From Stenomitos frigidus ULC18 (GTDB lineage: Bacteria; Cyanobacteriota; Cyanobacteriia; Leptolyngbyales; Leptolyngbyaceae): a stretch of 34,888 nt of DNA. The notes under the pieces are model-generated. The model ran no database searches. It was given only the letters and a program-made list of their open reading frames with translations, and was not told the origin of the DNA. The position numbers and the translations under genes were made by a program. Below, in pieces: positions 1-8,078 of the stretch; position 1 is the stretch's first letter, and each line of letters begins with the position of its first letter. Where the stretch lies: NCBI RefSeq assembly GCF_003003795.1, contig NZ_PVWK01000001.1, positions 1 to 34,888 of the forward strand, in the 5' to 3' direction.

Positions 1-49
1 GAGATGACCCTAGCTTCTGCACGATGTCAAGCATCTAAGGGCAATCGGT

Positions 50-646
50 CTATCTCTCCACCCTCAAGATACAAGGGGTAGAAGGAGTCGATGGAGATGT
101 GCTCGCAGTATAGGGGCTGAGATTGGGTGTCCACGCCCAACCTTTGACGCTGGGATCGTCGCGGAATTCAACCTCGCACCAAGTGGGCAGTGTCTGCCTC
201 TGGCAGCGCAGGTTCCGCAAAACTGTTCCACCTGGGACATTATTGGTCACGGTTTTGGACAATAGGCCAGGGTTGGCTTTAAGGAAGGTTTTGGATGCGG
301 TTACAACCCAGAATTCTGGATTCTGACCCGCAGCATTGCCGCCACTATTGCCGCCACCCAGGTTGACCGACAAAACCGTGTTATCAATGGTGTTGACGCG
401 GCATTCTGCCGTTTGGCTTGTCTTGTTATTCCGCATGAACAGGGTAACTGCGCCACTTTCAGCACTGACTGGACCGGCACTGGTCACGGATACAATGCGG
501 GTTGCCACTCCCATTTCTTCAGCGGTTCTTTGGATACAGGCATTTCTGGCAGTAGAGGGCACAGACTGAGCGATCGCAGGATAGGCGATTAAAAGCGCGA
601 TCGCAGCGATCGCGCCAGTTCCAACAACAGGTTTTAAGTCCATCAC
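50..646 (-). CDS. Secreted protein with SH3-like C-terminal region
   Basis: A 198-residue protein with an N-terminal signal peptide: a hydrophobic stretch at about residues 9-25 ending AIAQS. The mature N-terminal half contains paired cysteines and resembles the small PepSY-like or adhesin-like domains of cyanobacterial exported proteins, but I do not recognise a named family there. The C-terminal part (about 112-180), with VVTASKTFLKANPG, CQRQTLPTWCEVEF and GWAWTPNL, looks like a bacterial SH3 domain, a fold usually used for peptidoglycan or protein binding outside the cytoplasm. It is followed by a Ser/Thr/Pro-rich tail. The gene lies 63 bp downstream of another small secreted SH3-like gene on the same strand, so the two may be co-transcribed. 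The function is unknown; an envelope-associated binding role is inference. Confidence 0.75.
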   Translation of the reverse strand: MMDLKPVVGTGAIAAIALLIAYPAIAQSVPSTARNACIQRTAEEMGVATRIVSVTSAGPVSAESGAVTLFMRNNKTSQTAECRVNTIDNTVLSVNLGGGNSGGNAAGQNPEFWVVTASKTFLKANPGLLSKTVTNNVPGGTVLRNLRCQRQTLPTWCEVEFRDDPSVKGWAWTPNLSPYTASTSPSTPSTPCILRVER

Positions 647-709
647 ACTATCAAACTCCTCAAGAAATTAATCGTCATGTTACCGAGACAACGGTTTTAC
701 CCGAATCGA

Positions 710-1030
710 TTACTTACCACCATCAGAAAAGATAATGAAATCACTACGAATCCAACCGATCGCTTTCGACTGCACAAATTGCACCTTGCACCAGTTCAAG
801 TCGCTGCCGCGACGATCGCGATCTTGGACGCATTGAATGACTTTCACGCGATCGCCCGGTAGACCATAACTGGGTGAACTGGAGTTAATAGTAGGTTGCG
901 ATCGCACATTGATGCGCGCATTAGGATTGCTGGCTCTCAGGGTGGAAATACCACGAGCCAGAGCAGGCGATACGACTCCTAGAAGGGCGATCGCGGCGAG
1001 AAATAATGATAAATTCCGTTTCAGTAACAT
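710..1030 (-). CDS. Small secreted SH3-domain protein
   Basis: A 106-residue protein with a signal peptide (hydrophobic residues about 7-25, ending ALARG), followed by one bacterial SH3-type domain. The visible SH3_3 features are ARINVRSQPTINSSS (the N-V-R-S-x-P start), GDRVKVIQC, NWCKVQF and GWIRSDFI (the G-W-V/I end). Two cysteines, one in VIQC and one in NWCKV, probably form a disulfide after export. It is followed 63 bp later by a second secreted SH3-like gene and preceded by a 13-bp-stem hairpin at 1074-1109. Such proteins are common in cyanobacteria and generally lack assigned functions. Confidence 0.75.
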   Translation of the reverse strand: MLLKRNLSLFLAAIALLGVVSPALARGISTLRASNPNARINVRSQPTINSSSPSYGLPGDRVKVIQCVQDRDRRGSDLNWCKVQFVQSKAIGWIRSDFIIFSDGGK

Positions 1031-1073
1031 GATGACTTCCTTCTAATAATTGACCAATCAAGCATCTAAACAT

Positions 1074-1109
1074 TTAGACCTCGGAGAGTTCTGAACCTCC
1101 GAGGTCTAA
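1074..1109. terminator. Strong hairpin, 13-bp perfect stem
   Basis: TTAGACCTCGGAG (1074-1086) is perfectly complementary to CTCCGAGGTCTAA (1097-1109), with a 10-nt loop. It lies between the 219-residue secreted-protein gene and the SH3 gene, both on the minus strand. It could terminate the former or act as a repeat element; no clean T-tract follows on the minus strand. Confidence 0.5.
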
Positions 1110-1169
1110 GTAAGCCGTAGTCGCTGACCTAAACTGGACGTGTTGGGTGCGAAATTACTTCATGCCAAT

Positions 1170-1198
1170 CACTCCGACTGCCTTAAGACGTCGGAGTG
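1170..1198. terminator. Hairpin downstream of the 1233-1892 gene
   Basis: CACTCCGAC (1170-1178) pairs with GTCGGAGTG (1190-1198), a 9-bp stem with an 11-nt loop. It starts 35 bp past the stop codon of the minus-strand gene above it, which suits a transcription terminator. The loop contains a further CTTAAG palindrome. Confidence 0.5.
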
Positions 1199-1232
1199 AC
1201 AGTCTCAAAGCACTGCGAACTAAAACGGGAGT

Positions 1233-1892
1233 TTATAACCTTCCTTCATTGGCGGTGGAAAAGAAGTAATTGTAAAATTCTGTGCCCGTGACCTTGTTAA
1301 TGACGACAACGCGGCTGGTGCCTTTATCGTACATCACCCGTACTTGACTATCCTCTCCAGCAAACATATTGCCAGAGGTTCTACGCAAGGTTCCCCGGAA
1401 TTTAAATTCTCCCTCGGTGATCTGCGTAACGATCTCATTCGCATTTCGCAGCGTCATATAGGTAAGGGGAGTGGGCGACTTCGCCGCTGTATTAGGCGCA
1501 GGCTGGGTGCTCTGCTGACTATTCTGCTGATTATAGGGAGCCGGATCCCAATAGACATAAATTGACTCAGTGGCGAGGCGGAAGATTTGCCCCTTGTCAC
1601 CCAGTCCAGATTGCCGATAGGCAGCACGACCATTTTGATCACGGTAGTTGCCGGGGTTATTCCCCACCGGAACTAAGTCATAACGTTTGCCATTTTTTAG
1701 CTGAATACCAACGACTCCCTGACGCTGTGAAAAGGTACAAAGACCAGAAGATTTGGCACGGTCTTCCCCTTTGGGATACACGTCACAACGGGCAGTAACC
1801 GTATCGGCTTTGGCAGCAAGGGCGATTGTCAAAGACGCGATCGCGAAACCAGCACTAGCAACGACTGCCAATGTTTGACGTACAGTCCTCAT
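1233..1892 (-). CDS. Conserved secreted protein of unknown function
   Basis: A 219-residue exported protein. The signal peptide covers about residues 1-29 (hydrophobic core AGFAIASLTIALAA, cleavage near AKADT). The N-terminal domain (30-115), with TARCDVYPKGEDRAKSSG, CTFSQRQG, LKNGKRYDLVPVG and YRDQNGRAAYRQ, matches a cyanobacterial family I know only as hypothetical; its two cysteines probably pair. After a Gln/Pro/Thr linker (about 120-140) comes a second domain with GEFKFRGTLRRTSGNMFAGEDSQVRVMYD, of a kind also seen in exported cyanobacterial proteins. No catalytic motif is visible. The ATG at 1892 gives a proper signal peptide. A strong hairpin follows the gene. Confidence 0.75.
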   Translation of the reverse strand: MRTVRQTLAVVASAGFAIASLTIALAAKADTVTARCDVYPKGEDRAKSSGLCTFSQRQGVVGIQLKNGKRYDLVPVGNNPGNYRDQNGRAAYRQSGLGDKGQIFRLATESIYVYWDPAPYNQQNSQQSTQPAPNTAAKSPTPLTYMTLRNANEIVTQITEGEFKFRGTLRRTSGNMFAGEDSQVRVMYDKGTSRVVVINKVTGTEFYNYFFSTANEGRL

Positions 1893-2097
1893 GGATGCTT
1901 CTTTCCTACTCCGAAATTGCCTACAGTTAAAAAAAAATGCCGCATTTTTCTTTACTTGTCAACCGTACCCACTCCAATCTTTCGGGTATTCCGCCGCTCA
2001 ACCCAAGACTGCAACGGCGATCGCCCGTCAATCCGCTGCACTGCCGTGTTAGCTGAGAGACGCACCGATCGCTTCTCACTACCCCTCATCCAAAATT

Positions 2098-2255
2098 TTC
2101 TGGGCGCTTTCGGAACTACAAATCGCCCCTCACCACTGCCCTCACCGATAACCTTCTGGGCGCTTTCGCCAGCACAAACAAGACCCAATCCACTGCCTCA
2201 ACAACCAATATTCTGGGCGTTTTCGGACAAACAGGCAACCCTGAAAAACCAGTGC
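2098..2255. repeat. Three imperfect ~57-bp direct repeats
   Basis: TTCTGGGCGCTTTCG begins at 2098 and 2154, and TTCTGGGCGTTTTCG at 2211, giving spacings of 56 and 57 bp. The first two copies also share CCACTGCC and following CTCA near the unit end. The third copy is partial. Confidence 0.6.
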
Positions 2256-2310
2256 AAAGACTGACTGCGGAGCCAGCTAACTCTTATTTAGACTGATTTC
2301 ATCCTGTCTA

Positions 2311-2520
2311 ATCTGCATAACTCCCCAGCTTGGGGATCTTATGCGGATCTGGATCTGCATAACTCCCTAAATTAGGAAGATAGGCAGAAGTTTGTCTGGA
2401 TAACTCGCCAAAATGCGATCTTATAAGGCTCGACATCAGGATAACTGCTTAAATCGGGGGTGTTATCCCGCACTTAATACGGATAGTAGCCTTCCTGGAG
2501 GGAATTAGGCGGATAACTTC
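2311..2520. repeat. ~41-bp periodic repeat array A (hairpin units)
   Basis: ATAACT recurs at 2317, 2359, 2400 and 2441, with ATAGTAG at 2483 and ATAACT again at 2513, a 41-42-bp period apart from the last. Several units form hairpins: GCATAA at 2315 pairs with TTATGC at 2339, CCTAAATTAGG is self-complementary at 2366-2376, and GGATAAC at 2439 pairs with GTTATCC at 2462. The units are degenerate. They resemble in style the long tandemly repeated repetitive sequences described in filamentous cyanobacteria. Related units occur at 14564-14705. Confidence 0.65.
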
Positions 2521-2728
2521 ACATTATTTTTATGTGTGAGAAGCATCGATCGCCCTCTGGGTACTTTCCGGTTGCGCGAGCAGCTTGCGGGACAAGTGCA
2601 AGGACTCTGAACGAAGCCAGCTAACGATTGACTTGAGCGGCGAAAAGTAGCCCTGAAACGTAGACGGGGAGACTTGATTCGCCGCTCCAACGACTTGTTA
2701 GACAGGATGAGTTGAAGCTACATAAGAT

Positions 2729-2760
2729 CTTAATATCGCTTCTATAGAAACGACATTAAG
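2729..2760. terminator. 32-bp imperfect palindrome over a stop codon
   Basis: 14 of 16 base pairs match around the centre TTCTATAGAA. The palindrome covers the TAA of the minus-strand DUF6671 gene (2756-2758), so it may end its transcription, though there is no T-tract. TTCTATAGAA also occurs inside that gene near 3246. Confidence 0.35.
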
Positions 2761-3610
2761 GATTGCAGTATGGACATTGTGCCGGATCTGCTGCTTCGAT
2801 GCCATCGGGGAACAGTTTTTCTTGGCGAAACCCGCAGTGCTGGCAGTGGTGGATGGCGACACGGGTGAGATCTGTGGGAAAATGGCACAGGGCGCAGGGC
2901 AGACCGGGCTGATATTCGACTGGCTCAAAGCCGGGATAGGCACAGTTGGGACAAGTGCTTTGAATCGCATTAACGAGGTTGGTGGTGGCTTTTGCAATCA
3001 CGTTCATGCGGGTTGGGTTGTAGAGCGCCCGCATGTCAGTTTCTAGGTGAATGGTGGGCGATCGCCGCAGGGCTTCGGTCACGACGGTTAGCAGTTGTGC
3101 TTCACTGACAATGCCTTTCACAATCTCATTCGGGTTTTTAGTCGATGCGTGAGGCATGACGACCAATCCATGCTCTGGAAAGCCAATAGTTTGAGCAAAA
3201 ATCTGCGCTTCTTCCACACTCCGAACGGTTGTATGGCTATAGTTTGTTTCTATAGAAATCTCTTGACCGAAAATCTCTAGGTTGTGAACGCGATCGACTA
3301 AGACGACTAACTCACAATTGCAGGCAATCATCGGAAAGCCAGGATGGGGTCCAAAGCTGCCTTCGCTGGCGATCGCCAAGCTTTCGCCCGTAAGCTCCAG
3401 TGCGTTTTCAGCCTTTAAGCGTGCGGTTGATCTTTGATCACCCGGTCGATCGCGATCGCGAGTAAAGGTGCCAAACCGATCCGTATTAAAGTTTTCGGGA
3501 AGCTGAAGCTTGATGCCTAACGCCTGTTCCAAAATGGGTGCAATCACTTTTTCTTTACGGTGCATCGTGGCTAGTACGCCAACCCGATTTGCAAAGAAGG
3601 TATGGGTCAT
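2756..3610 (-). CDS. DUF6671 family zinc-ribbon protein
   Basis: 284 residues from the ATG at 3610. That start is preferred over an ATG six codons upstream because GAGGAG lies 8 nt before it and the family begins MxxxFFANR. The body contains ANRVGVLATMHRKE, NTDRFGTFTRD, ASEGSFGPHP and CNCELVVLVD, typical of the cyanobacterial DUF6671 family. The C-terminal ~70 residues hold four Cys pairs: CPNC, CALC, HCQHC and CPYC, which look like two zinc ribbons. No biochemical role is known to me; a nucleic-acid- or metal-linked function is only a guess. It is a single gene, with the hairpin palindrome at its stop codon. Confidence 0.8.
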   Translation of the reverse strand: MTHTFFANRVGVLATMHRKEKVIAPILEQALGIKLQLPENFNTDRFGTFTRDRDRPGDQRSTARLKAENALELTGESLAIASEGSFGPHPGFPMIACNCELVVLVDRVHNLEIFGQEISIETNYSHTTVRSVEEAQIFAQTIGFPEHGLVVMPHASTKNPNEIVKGIVSEAQLLTVVTEALRRSPTIHLETDMRALYNPTRMNVIAKATTNLVNAIQSTCPNCAYPGFEPVEYQPGLPCALCHFPTDLTRVAIHHCQHCGFRQEKLFPDGIEAADPAQCPYCNP

Positions 3611-3951
3611 CCGCGCGCTCCTCAACAATCGTTCATTTCACGCAAACTTGATTTGAACCGTGGTCTTCTCGACCAATCAAGCACCCTAACGCGTCGCTTG
3701 AGCGGCTACAGACAACCTTTGCATCATAACCGATCAACTTTTGGCGCTCGATGCGCATGGGCGTTGTTGGACTGCAACCTCTGCACATCCTTGAAGATAG
3801 CGGCTTGAAACTCGTAACGGAGAAACTGTCTCAGGTTTGGGTGGGCTTGCTCTAGAAAGGTGGGCGACATCTGCTGAACTGAGTTTTCTCATGGTCGGAC
3901 AAAATTTGGCTTGTAATTTCCTAAGATGGAAGCAGTATTTTCTGGTTTAGC
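3611..3951. other. Divergent intergenic region (341 bp)
   Basis: This lies between the divergently transcribed DUF6671 gene and pyrC, so it must contain both promoters, although no clear -35/-10 pair stands out. Apart from the possible 48-residue frame at 3724-3870, I see no feature. Confidence 0.4.
3724..3870 (-). CDS. Possible 48-residue small protein
   Basis: A short open frame beginning MSPTFLEQAHPNLRQFLR and ending APKVDRL, in the gap upstream of the DUF6671 gene. It is rich in amphipathic helix-forming residues and reads like protein rather than random DNA, but I do not recognise it and no Shine-Dalgarno sequence precedes the ATG. It may be a remnant of a longer gene. Confidence 0.25.
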   Translation of the reverse strand: MSPTFLEQAHPNLRQFLRYEFQAAIFKDVQRLQSNNAHAHRAPKVDRL

Positions 3952-5331
3952 ATGACCCCATCGCCCGACCGCACGTTATTGATCCGCAACGCCAGGGTTT
4001 TACTCCCCAATGGGCACTTTCAATCCGCTGACGTGTGGATTGAGGGAGGCTTGATTGGAGAGATTGGCTCAAACCTTGACCGCACGGCTGATACTGTTAT
4101 TGAGGCTAACCATCTAACCCTGCTACCCGGCGTCATTGACCCCCAAGTGCATTTCCGTGAACCGGGGTTAGAGCACAAAGAAGATCTGACCACAGCATCC
4201 CGTGCCTGTGCCCGTGGCGGCGTGACGTCCTTTTTAGAAATGCCCAATACAAAACCGCTGACCATTAATCAGGCGGCCCTCAACGATAAGCTGACACGAG
4301 CCGCCCAAAAGTCTTTTGTGAACTTTGGCTTTTTTATCGGAGCCACGGCAGAAAACTTACCTGACCTGCAAACAGCAACTCCAACTCCCGGCATCAAGAT
4401 TTTTATGGGGTCGATGCATGGCGATCTGCTGGTTGATCAAGAAGGCGCGTTAGATCGCATTTTTGCAACCGGCACCCGCCTGATCGCCGTTCATGCCGAA
4501 GACCAAGCGCGGATTGCCCAACGGCGGCAAGAATTTGCAGGCATTACCGATCCGGCCATTCATTCCGTGATTCAAGATAATCAAGCGGCGCTCAACGCAA
4601 CGCAACTGGCGCTCAAATTGTCTAAAAAATATCGGCGACGACTCCATATTCTGCATCTTTCCACAGCAGAAGAAGCCGAACTGCTGCGTCAGGAGAAGCC
4701 AGCGTGGGTGACAGCGGAAGTCACACCCCAGCATCTGCTGCTCAATACGGGCGACTATGAAAAACTGGGGTCACTGATTCAGATGAACCCGCCGATTCGG
4801 AGTGTCCATGACAATGAGGTGTTGTGGCAGGCACTTCAGGATGGTGTGATTGATTTTATTGCCACCGATCATGCGCCCCATACGCTGGCCGAAAAGGGTC
4901 GGGCAACGCCCACAAACCAGGCGGATGAGGAAGCATCTGCAACGACCGTTTTTCTAGAGCCTGCCAAGGTGCCATCGGGAATGCCTGGAGTAGAAACCTC
5001 TTTGCCGCTAATGCTCACCCAGGCGATGCAGGGGCGATGTAGCGTGGCTCAGGTTTCTCACTGGATGTCTACGGCAGTGGCAAAAGCCTATGGGATTGTC
5101 GGGAAGGGCGCGATCGCTCCTGGTTACGATGCAGACTTAGTGCTGGTGGATTTAGACACGTATCATCCTGTCCTGCGCGAAGAACTTCAAACGAAGTGTG
5201 GCTGGAGTCCATTTGAGGGATGGAATTTGACTGGCTGGCCTGTGATCACGATCGTGGGGGGGCAAGTGGTATACGAGCGCGGCAAATTTAATGAACAGGT
5301 TCGCGGTCGAGCATTGATTTTTAACCCCTAG
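3952..5331 (+). CDS. pyrC: Dihydroorotase
   Basis: 459 residues. The enzyme cyclises N-carbamoyl-L-aspartate to dihydroorotate in de novo pyrimidine synthesis, in the cytosol. It is an amidohydrolase-fold protein. Visible landmarks are the strand-1 motif DPQVHFREPG (residues 63-72), TSFLEMPNT (92-100), the likely carbamylated lysine K149 in GIKIFMGSMHG, metal-ligand histidines H181 (VHAED) and H235 (LHLS), and the catalytic aspartate D306 in ATDHAPH. Most class I dihydroorotases read D-x-H-x-H at strand 1; here the first histidine is Gln65. The same Q is found, from memory, in a dihydroorotase subfamily with the signature DDQVHFREPG, so the enzyme may still be active. The length fits the family. 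It converges on ilvD, 126 bp away. Confidence 0.93.
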   Translation: MTPSPDRTLLIRNARVLLPNGHFQSADVWIEGGLIGEIGSNLDRTADTVIEANHLTLLPGVIDPQVHFREPGLEHKEDLTTASRACARGGVTSFLEMPNTKPLTINQAALNDKLTRAAQKSFVNFGFFIGATAENLPDLQTATPTPGIKIFMGSMHGDLLVDQEGALDRIFATGTRLIAVHAEDQARIAQRRQEFAGITDPAIHSVIQDNQAALNATQLALKLSKKYRRRLHILHLSTAEEAELLRQEKPAWVTAEVTPQHLLLNTGDYEKLGSLIQMNPPIRSVHDNEVLWQALQDGVIDFIATDHAPHTLAEKGRATPTNQADEEASATTVFLEPAKVPSGMPGVETSLPLMLTQAMQGRCSVAQVSHWMSTAVAKAYGIVGKGAIAPGYDADLVLVDLDTYHPVLREELQTKCGWSPFEGWNLTGWPVITIVGGQVVYERGKFNEQVRGRALIFNP

Positions 5332-5457
5332 TCCAACGATAAGAACTCAAACACCTGCGTGTTGATTGATCTTGCGATCGCAAGAGACTTGATTCTCCTG
5401 CGATCGCGAATCCCAAACCTGATCCAAAATGATGCAGGCGCGATGACTCCGGTTTGA

Positions 5458-7146
5458 TCAAGGCGACACGTTGAGATCGGTAACGGCACCCAGGCTGCTG
5501 GAGGATACCAGAGTGGCATATTTCGCCAGAACGCCAGAGGTATAGCGAGGGTTTGGCTTTTGCCATTGAGCGCGGCGACGATCTAGTTCTTCGTCAGGCA
5601 CGTTGAGCTGCAACAAGCGGGCTGTGGCATCAATCGTGATGGAGTCGCCTTCGTGAACCAGGGCGATCGTGCCGCCCACATAGGCTTCCGGTGCCACATG
5701 CCCCACCACCATGCCGTAGGTGCCGCCAGAAAACCGTCCATCGGTGATCAGCCCAACGGCATCGCCCAAACCAGCCCCAATGATGGCAGAGGTTGGTGCC
5801 AGCATTTCCCGCATTCCAGGTCCGCCTTTGGGACCTTCGTAGCGAATGACAATCACGTCTCCGGCAACGATCTTGCCTGCCAGAATCGCATCCAGACAGG
5901 CTTCTTCAGAGTCAAACACCCGTGCGGGGCCAGTGATCTGTGCTTTTTTGATGCCTGTGATTTTAGCGACGGCTCCTTCGGTGGCCAGATTGCCTTTCAA
6001 GATTGCCAGGTGTCCCGTGGCGTACATGGGGTTAGTCCAGGGACGAATGACATCCTGGTCAGCGCGAGGCTCATCGGGAACCTGCCGCAAGCGCTCGGCA
6101 ATGGTATCTCCGGCAATGGTGAGGCAATCGCCATGAATTAAGCCGTGGTTCAACAGCATTTTCATCACTTGAGGAATACCGCCCGCTTTGTGCAAATCGG
6201 TGGCGACATAACGACCGGAGGGCTTGAGGTCGCACAGCACGGGAACACGGGCACGGATGGTTTCAAAATCATCCAGTTTCAGGTCAACGCCAGCAGAATG
6301 GGCGATCGCCAAAAAGTGCAGCACCGCATTGGTCGAACCACCGACTGCCATGATCACCGCGATCGCGTTCTCGATCGACTGGCGGGTGATGATATCGCGA
6401 GGACGCAGATTATTGCGAATTGCCTCCACCAGGACTTTTCCTGCCAGTGCCGTATTCTCAGCTTTCTCAGGATCTTCCGCCGCCATCGTAGAGGAATACA
6501 TTAGGCTCATGCCCATTGCCTCAAACGCCGAGGACATGGTGTTAGCCGTATACATGCCACCACAGGAACCCGCTCCTGGACAGGCATTGCGCTCCACGGA
6601 CATCAGACGCACTTCATCAATGCGACCCGCACTATATTGACCCACCGCTTCAAAGGAACTCACCACGGTCAGGTCTTCTCCCTCCAGATGCCCTGGTTTG
6701 ATGGTGCCACCGTAAACGAAGACGGCTGGAATATTCATCCGCGCCATCGCAATCATGGCTCCTGGCATATTTTTGTCGCAGCCACCGATCGCCAGAACAC
6801 CATCCATACTCTGGGCGTTGCAGGCGGTTTCAATGGAGTCGGCAATCACATCGCGTGACACCAGGGAATACTTCATGCCTTCGGTGCCCATCGAAATGCC
6901 ATCACTCACAGTAATGGTACCAAAGATCTGAGGCATGCCGCCCCCTAGCCGAATGCCTGCCTCTGCTTCCATTGCCAGGGCTGCGATTCCCATATTGCAG
7001 GGCGTGATCGTGCTGTGGGCGCTGGCGACACCCACGATGGGTTTCTGAAAGTCTCCATCACCAAAACCGACCGCTCGCAGCATAGCGCGATTGGGCGATC
7101 GCTGCACTCCTTCGGTAACGACTTTACTTCTCCAGTTCTCAGACAT
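5458..7146 (-). CDS. ilvD: Dihydroxy-acid dehydratase
   Basis: 562 residues. It dehydrates 2,3-dihydroxy-isovalerate and 2,3-dihydroxy-3-methylvalerate to their 2-keto acids, the third common step of valine, leucine and isoleucine synthesis. Three conserved iron-sulfur cysteines are visible: C50 in TPCN, C123 in GGCDKNMPG and C195 in [15 protein letters not shown]125 and the PCN-MGI region match the IlvD/Edd fold, and the C-terminal half has [11 protein letters not shown] and GHVAPEA. With this cysteine pattern and length, a [2Fe-2S] enzyme of the plant/cyanobacterial type is expected. The gene stands alone; no other ilv gene is in the window. The start ATG at 7146 gives the usual [13 protein letters not shown] beginning. 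Confidence 0.97.
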   Translation of the reverse strand: MSENWRSKVVTEGVQRSPNRAMLRAVGFGDGDFQKPIVGVASAHSTITPCNMGIAALAMEAEAGIRLGGGMPQIFGTITVSDGISMGTEGMKYSLVSRDVIADSIETACNAQSMDGVLAIGGCDKNMPGAMIAMARMNIPAVFVYGGTIKPGHLEGEDLTVVSSFEAVGQYSAGRIDEVRLMSVERNACPGAGSCGGMYTANTMSSAFEAMGMSLMYSSTMAAEDPEKAENTALAGKVLVEAIRNNLRPRDIITRQSIENAIAVIMAVGGSTNAVLHFLAIAHSAGVDLKLDDFETIRARVPVLCDLKPSGRYVATDLHKAGGIPQVMKMLLNHGLIHGDCLTIAGDTIAERLRQVPDEPRADQDVIRPWTNPMYATGHLAILKGNLATEGAVAKITGIKKAQITGPARVFDSEEACLDAILAGKIVAGDVIVIRYEGPKGGPGMREMLAPTSAIIGAGLGDAVGLITDGRFSGGTYGMVVGHVAPEAYVGGTIALVHEGDSITIDATARLLQLNVPDEELDRRRAQWQKPNPRYTSGVLAKYATLVSSSSLGAVTDLNVSP

Positions 7147-7344
7147 CCTGATTTTCCTAAATTTATGGGTCGGGTAGCAGATGTCAGATGTTCAGCTTCC
7201 TGTCAATTACTATAACTAAACAACTGCTCTTACCAATTCTCGCAGAACACTCCAACTTCATCTACCCAACAGTTAGGCTGAGATTTTCAGTCCAACGGCT
7301 CAAATCAGCGGCGGTAGAAACCCTGAACTCATTACTAGCGACTC

Positions 7345-7920
7345 TCAAACGTCCGCTGCATTTGAATTGTTGGGCGGCAACGCAATGAGTGTTGCCATTT
7401 CTTTTAGCTTGCAAACGGTATTCCAGTTACGATCCGTCATGGGTACACCAATTAACTTCTCGCTACTCGCAGCAAGCTTAGACCTACCGATGCCTTCCGG
7501 TGCATGTAGATAAAAGATGCTACCGATCAAACAAAACCGCTCGCTATCCTTCTTCAAGCTTTCCAGTTTCTTCAAATCCGGGTTCTCTGGTGCAAATGCT
7601 AAAAAACCAAGGTGCAATGAACTAGGTTCAGATTCTGCTTCTGGAAATGGATTATTCGTAATTGCCGTTTCAATTTCAGAAAGTTCGATCACAAGAACAT
7701 GTGGCTTGAATCCGCATCGTTCTCTGATTTCAATGCCAAGTCTTTTGGAGAAGCTAGAAATGTCTTTTGACACACTTTGAAATACCACGTTGCCACTTTG
7801 AATGTATGTTCTAACATTGCTGGCACCAAGGATCTCAAAAATGGACGCGAGATCCTTCATTAGCAAAGAGTTTTTGCCGCCGACATTAATTCCTCTGAAA
7901 AGTGCAATGTATGTATGCAT
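7345..7920 (-). CDS. DUF1697 family protein
   Basis: 191 residues from the ATG at 7920, where the sequence starts MHTYIALFRGINVGGKN as in the family; an in-frame ATG three codons earlier is less likely. Other family landmarks are SNVRTYIQSGNVVFQS, HVLVIELSEIE, HLGFLA and the C-terminal DRNWNTVCKLKEMA. DUF1697 proteins are small cytosolic proteins of unknown function found sporadically in bacteria, and their patchy distribution suggests horizontal spread. The coding sequence has few HIP1 sites compared with neighbouring genes. The start codon sits 22 bp from a MITE-like inverted-repeat element, whose end may supply or replace its promoter. Confidence 0.85.
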   Translation of the reverse strand: MHTYIALFRGINVGGKNSLLMKDLASIFEILGASNVRTYIQSGNVVFQSVSKDISSFSKRLGIEIRERCGFKPHVLVIELSEIETAITNNPFPEAESEPSSLHLGFLAFAPENPDLKKLESLKKDSERFCLIGSIFYLHAPEGIGRSKLAASSEKLIGVPMTDRNWNTVCKLKEMATLIALPPNNSNAADV

Positions 7921-7941
7921 AAACCACATGAATTCACTGAC

Positions 7942-8064
7942 TGGCTCTCCCGGTTTTGTGGTTACAAGTAAGTCTTATGTAGCCGTAACAGGGCGTTTCA
8001 GCCCTTTATTACGGAAAATTTTGTATCTTATGCTACGGTTAAAACCGGGGATCAGGGAGAGCCA
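7942..8064. mobile_element. MITE-like 123-bp inverted-repeat element
   Basis: The ends are perfect 10-bp inverted repeats: TGGCTCTCCC at 7942-7951 and GGGAGAGCCA at 8055-8064. Inner arms also pair, including GGTTTT near 7952 with AAAACC near 8041, CCGTAA near 7983 with TTACGG near 8009, and a central GGGC-GCCC hairpin at 7991-8004. It has no coding capacity and I see no clear target duplication. It lies between the DUF1697 gene and the end of the kinase operon. Confidence 0.55.
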
Positions 8065-8078
8065 TTTAATTCTCATTC

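Larger units (their letters stand above)
1893..2755. other. 863-bp gene-free region with two degenerate repeat arrays
   Basis: No convincing gene is seen here. The left half holds three imperfect copies of a ~57-bp unit (2098-2255), the right half a 41-42-bp periodic array (2311-2520). Open frames that cross this stretch follow the repeats rather than any protein family. A 32-bp imperfect palindrome (2729-2760) sits at its right edge. Confidence 0.6.

Noticed and set aside
1875-2264. 129-codon frame on the plus strand
   Set aside because: It overlaps the 5' end of the secreted-protein gene and the 57-bp repeats; no recognisable protein, no ribosome binding site.
2311-2520. CRISPR array
   Set aside because: The spacing is regular but the units diverge along their whole length, with no constant repeat/unique spacer split, and no cas genes are in the window.
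3640-3720. tRNA-like T-loop (GGTTCAAATC on the minus strand)
   Set aside because: The flanking bases do not form a T-stem or an acceptor stem, so this is not a tRNA.
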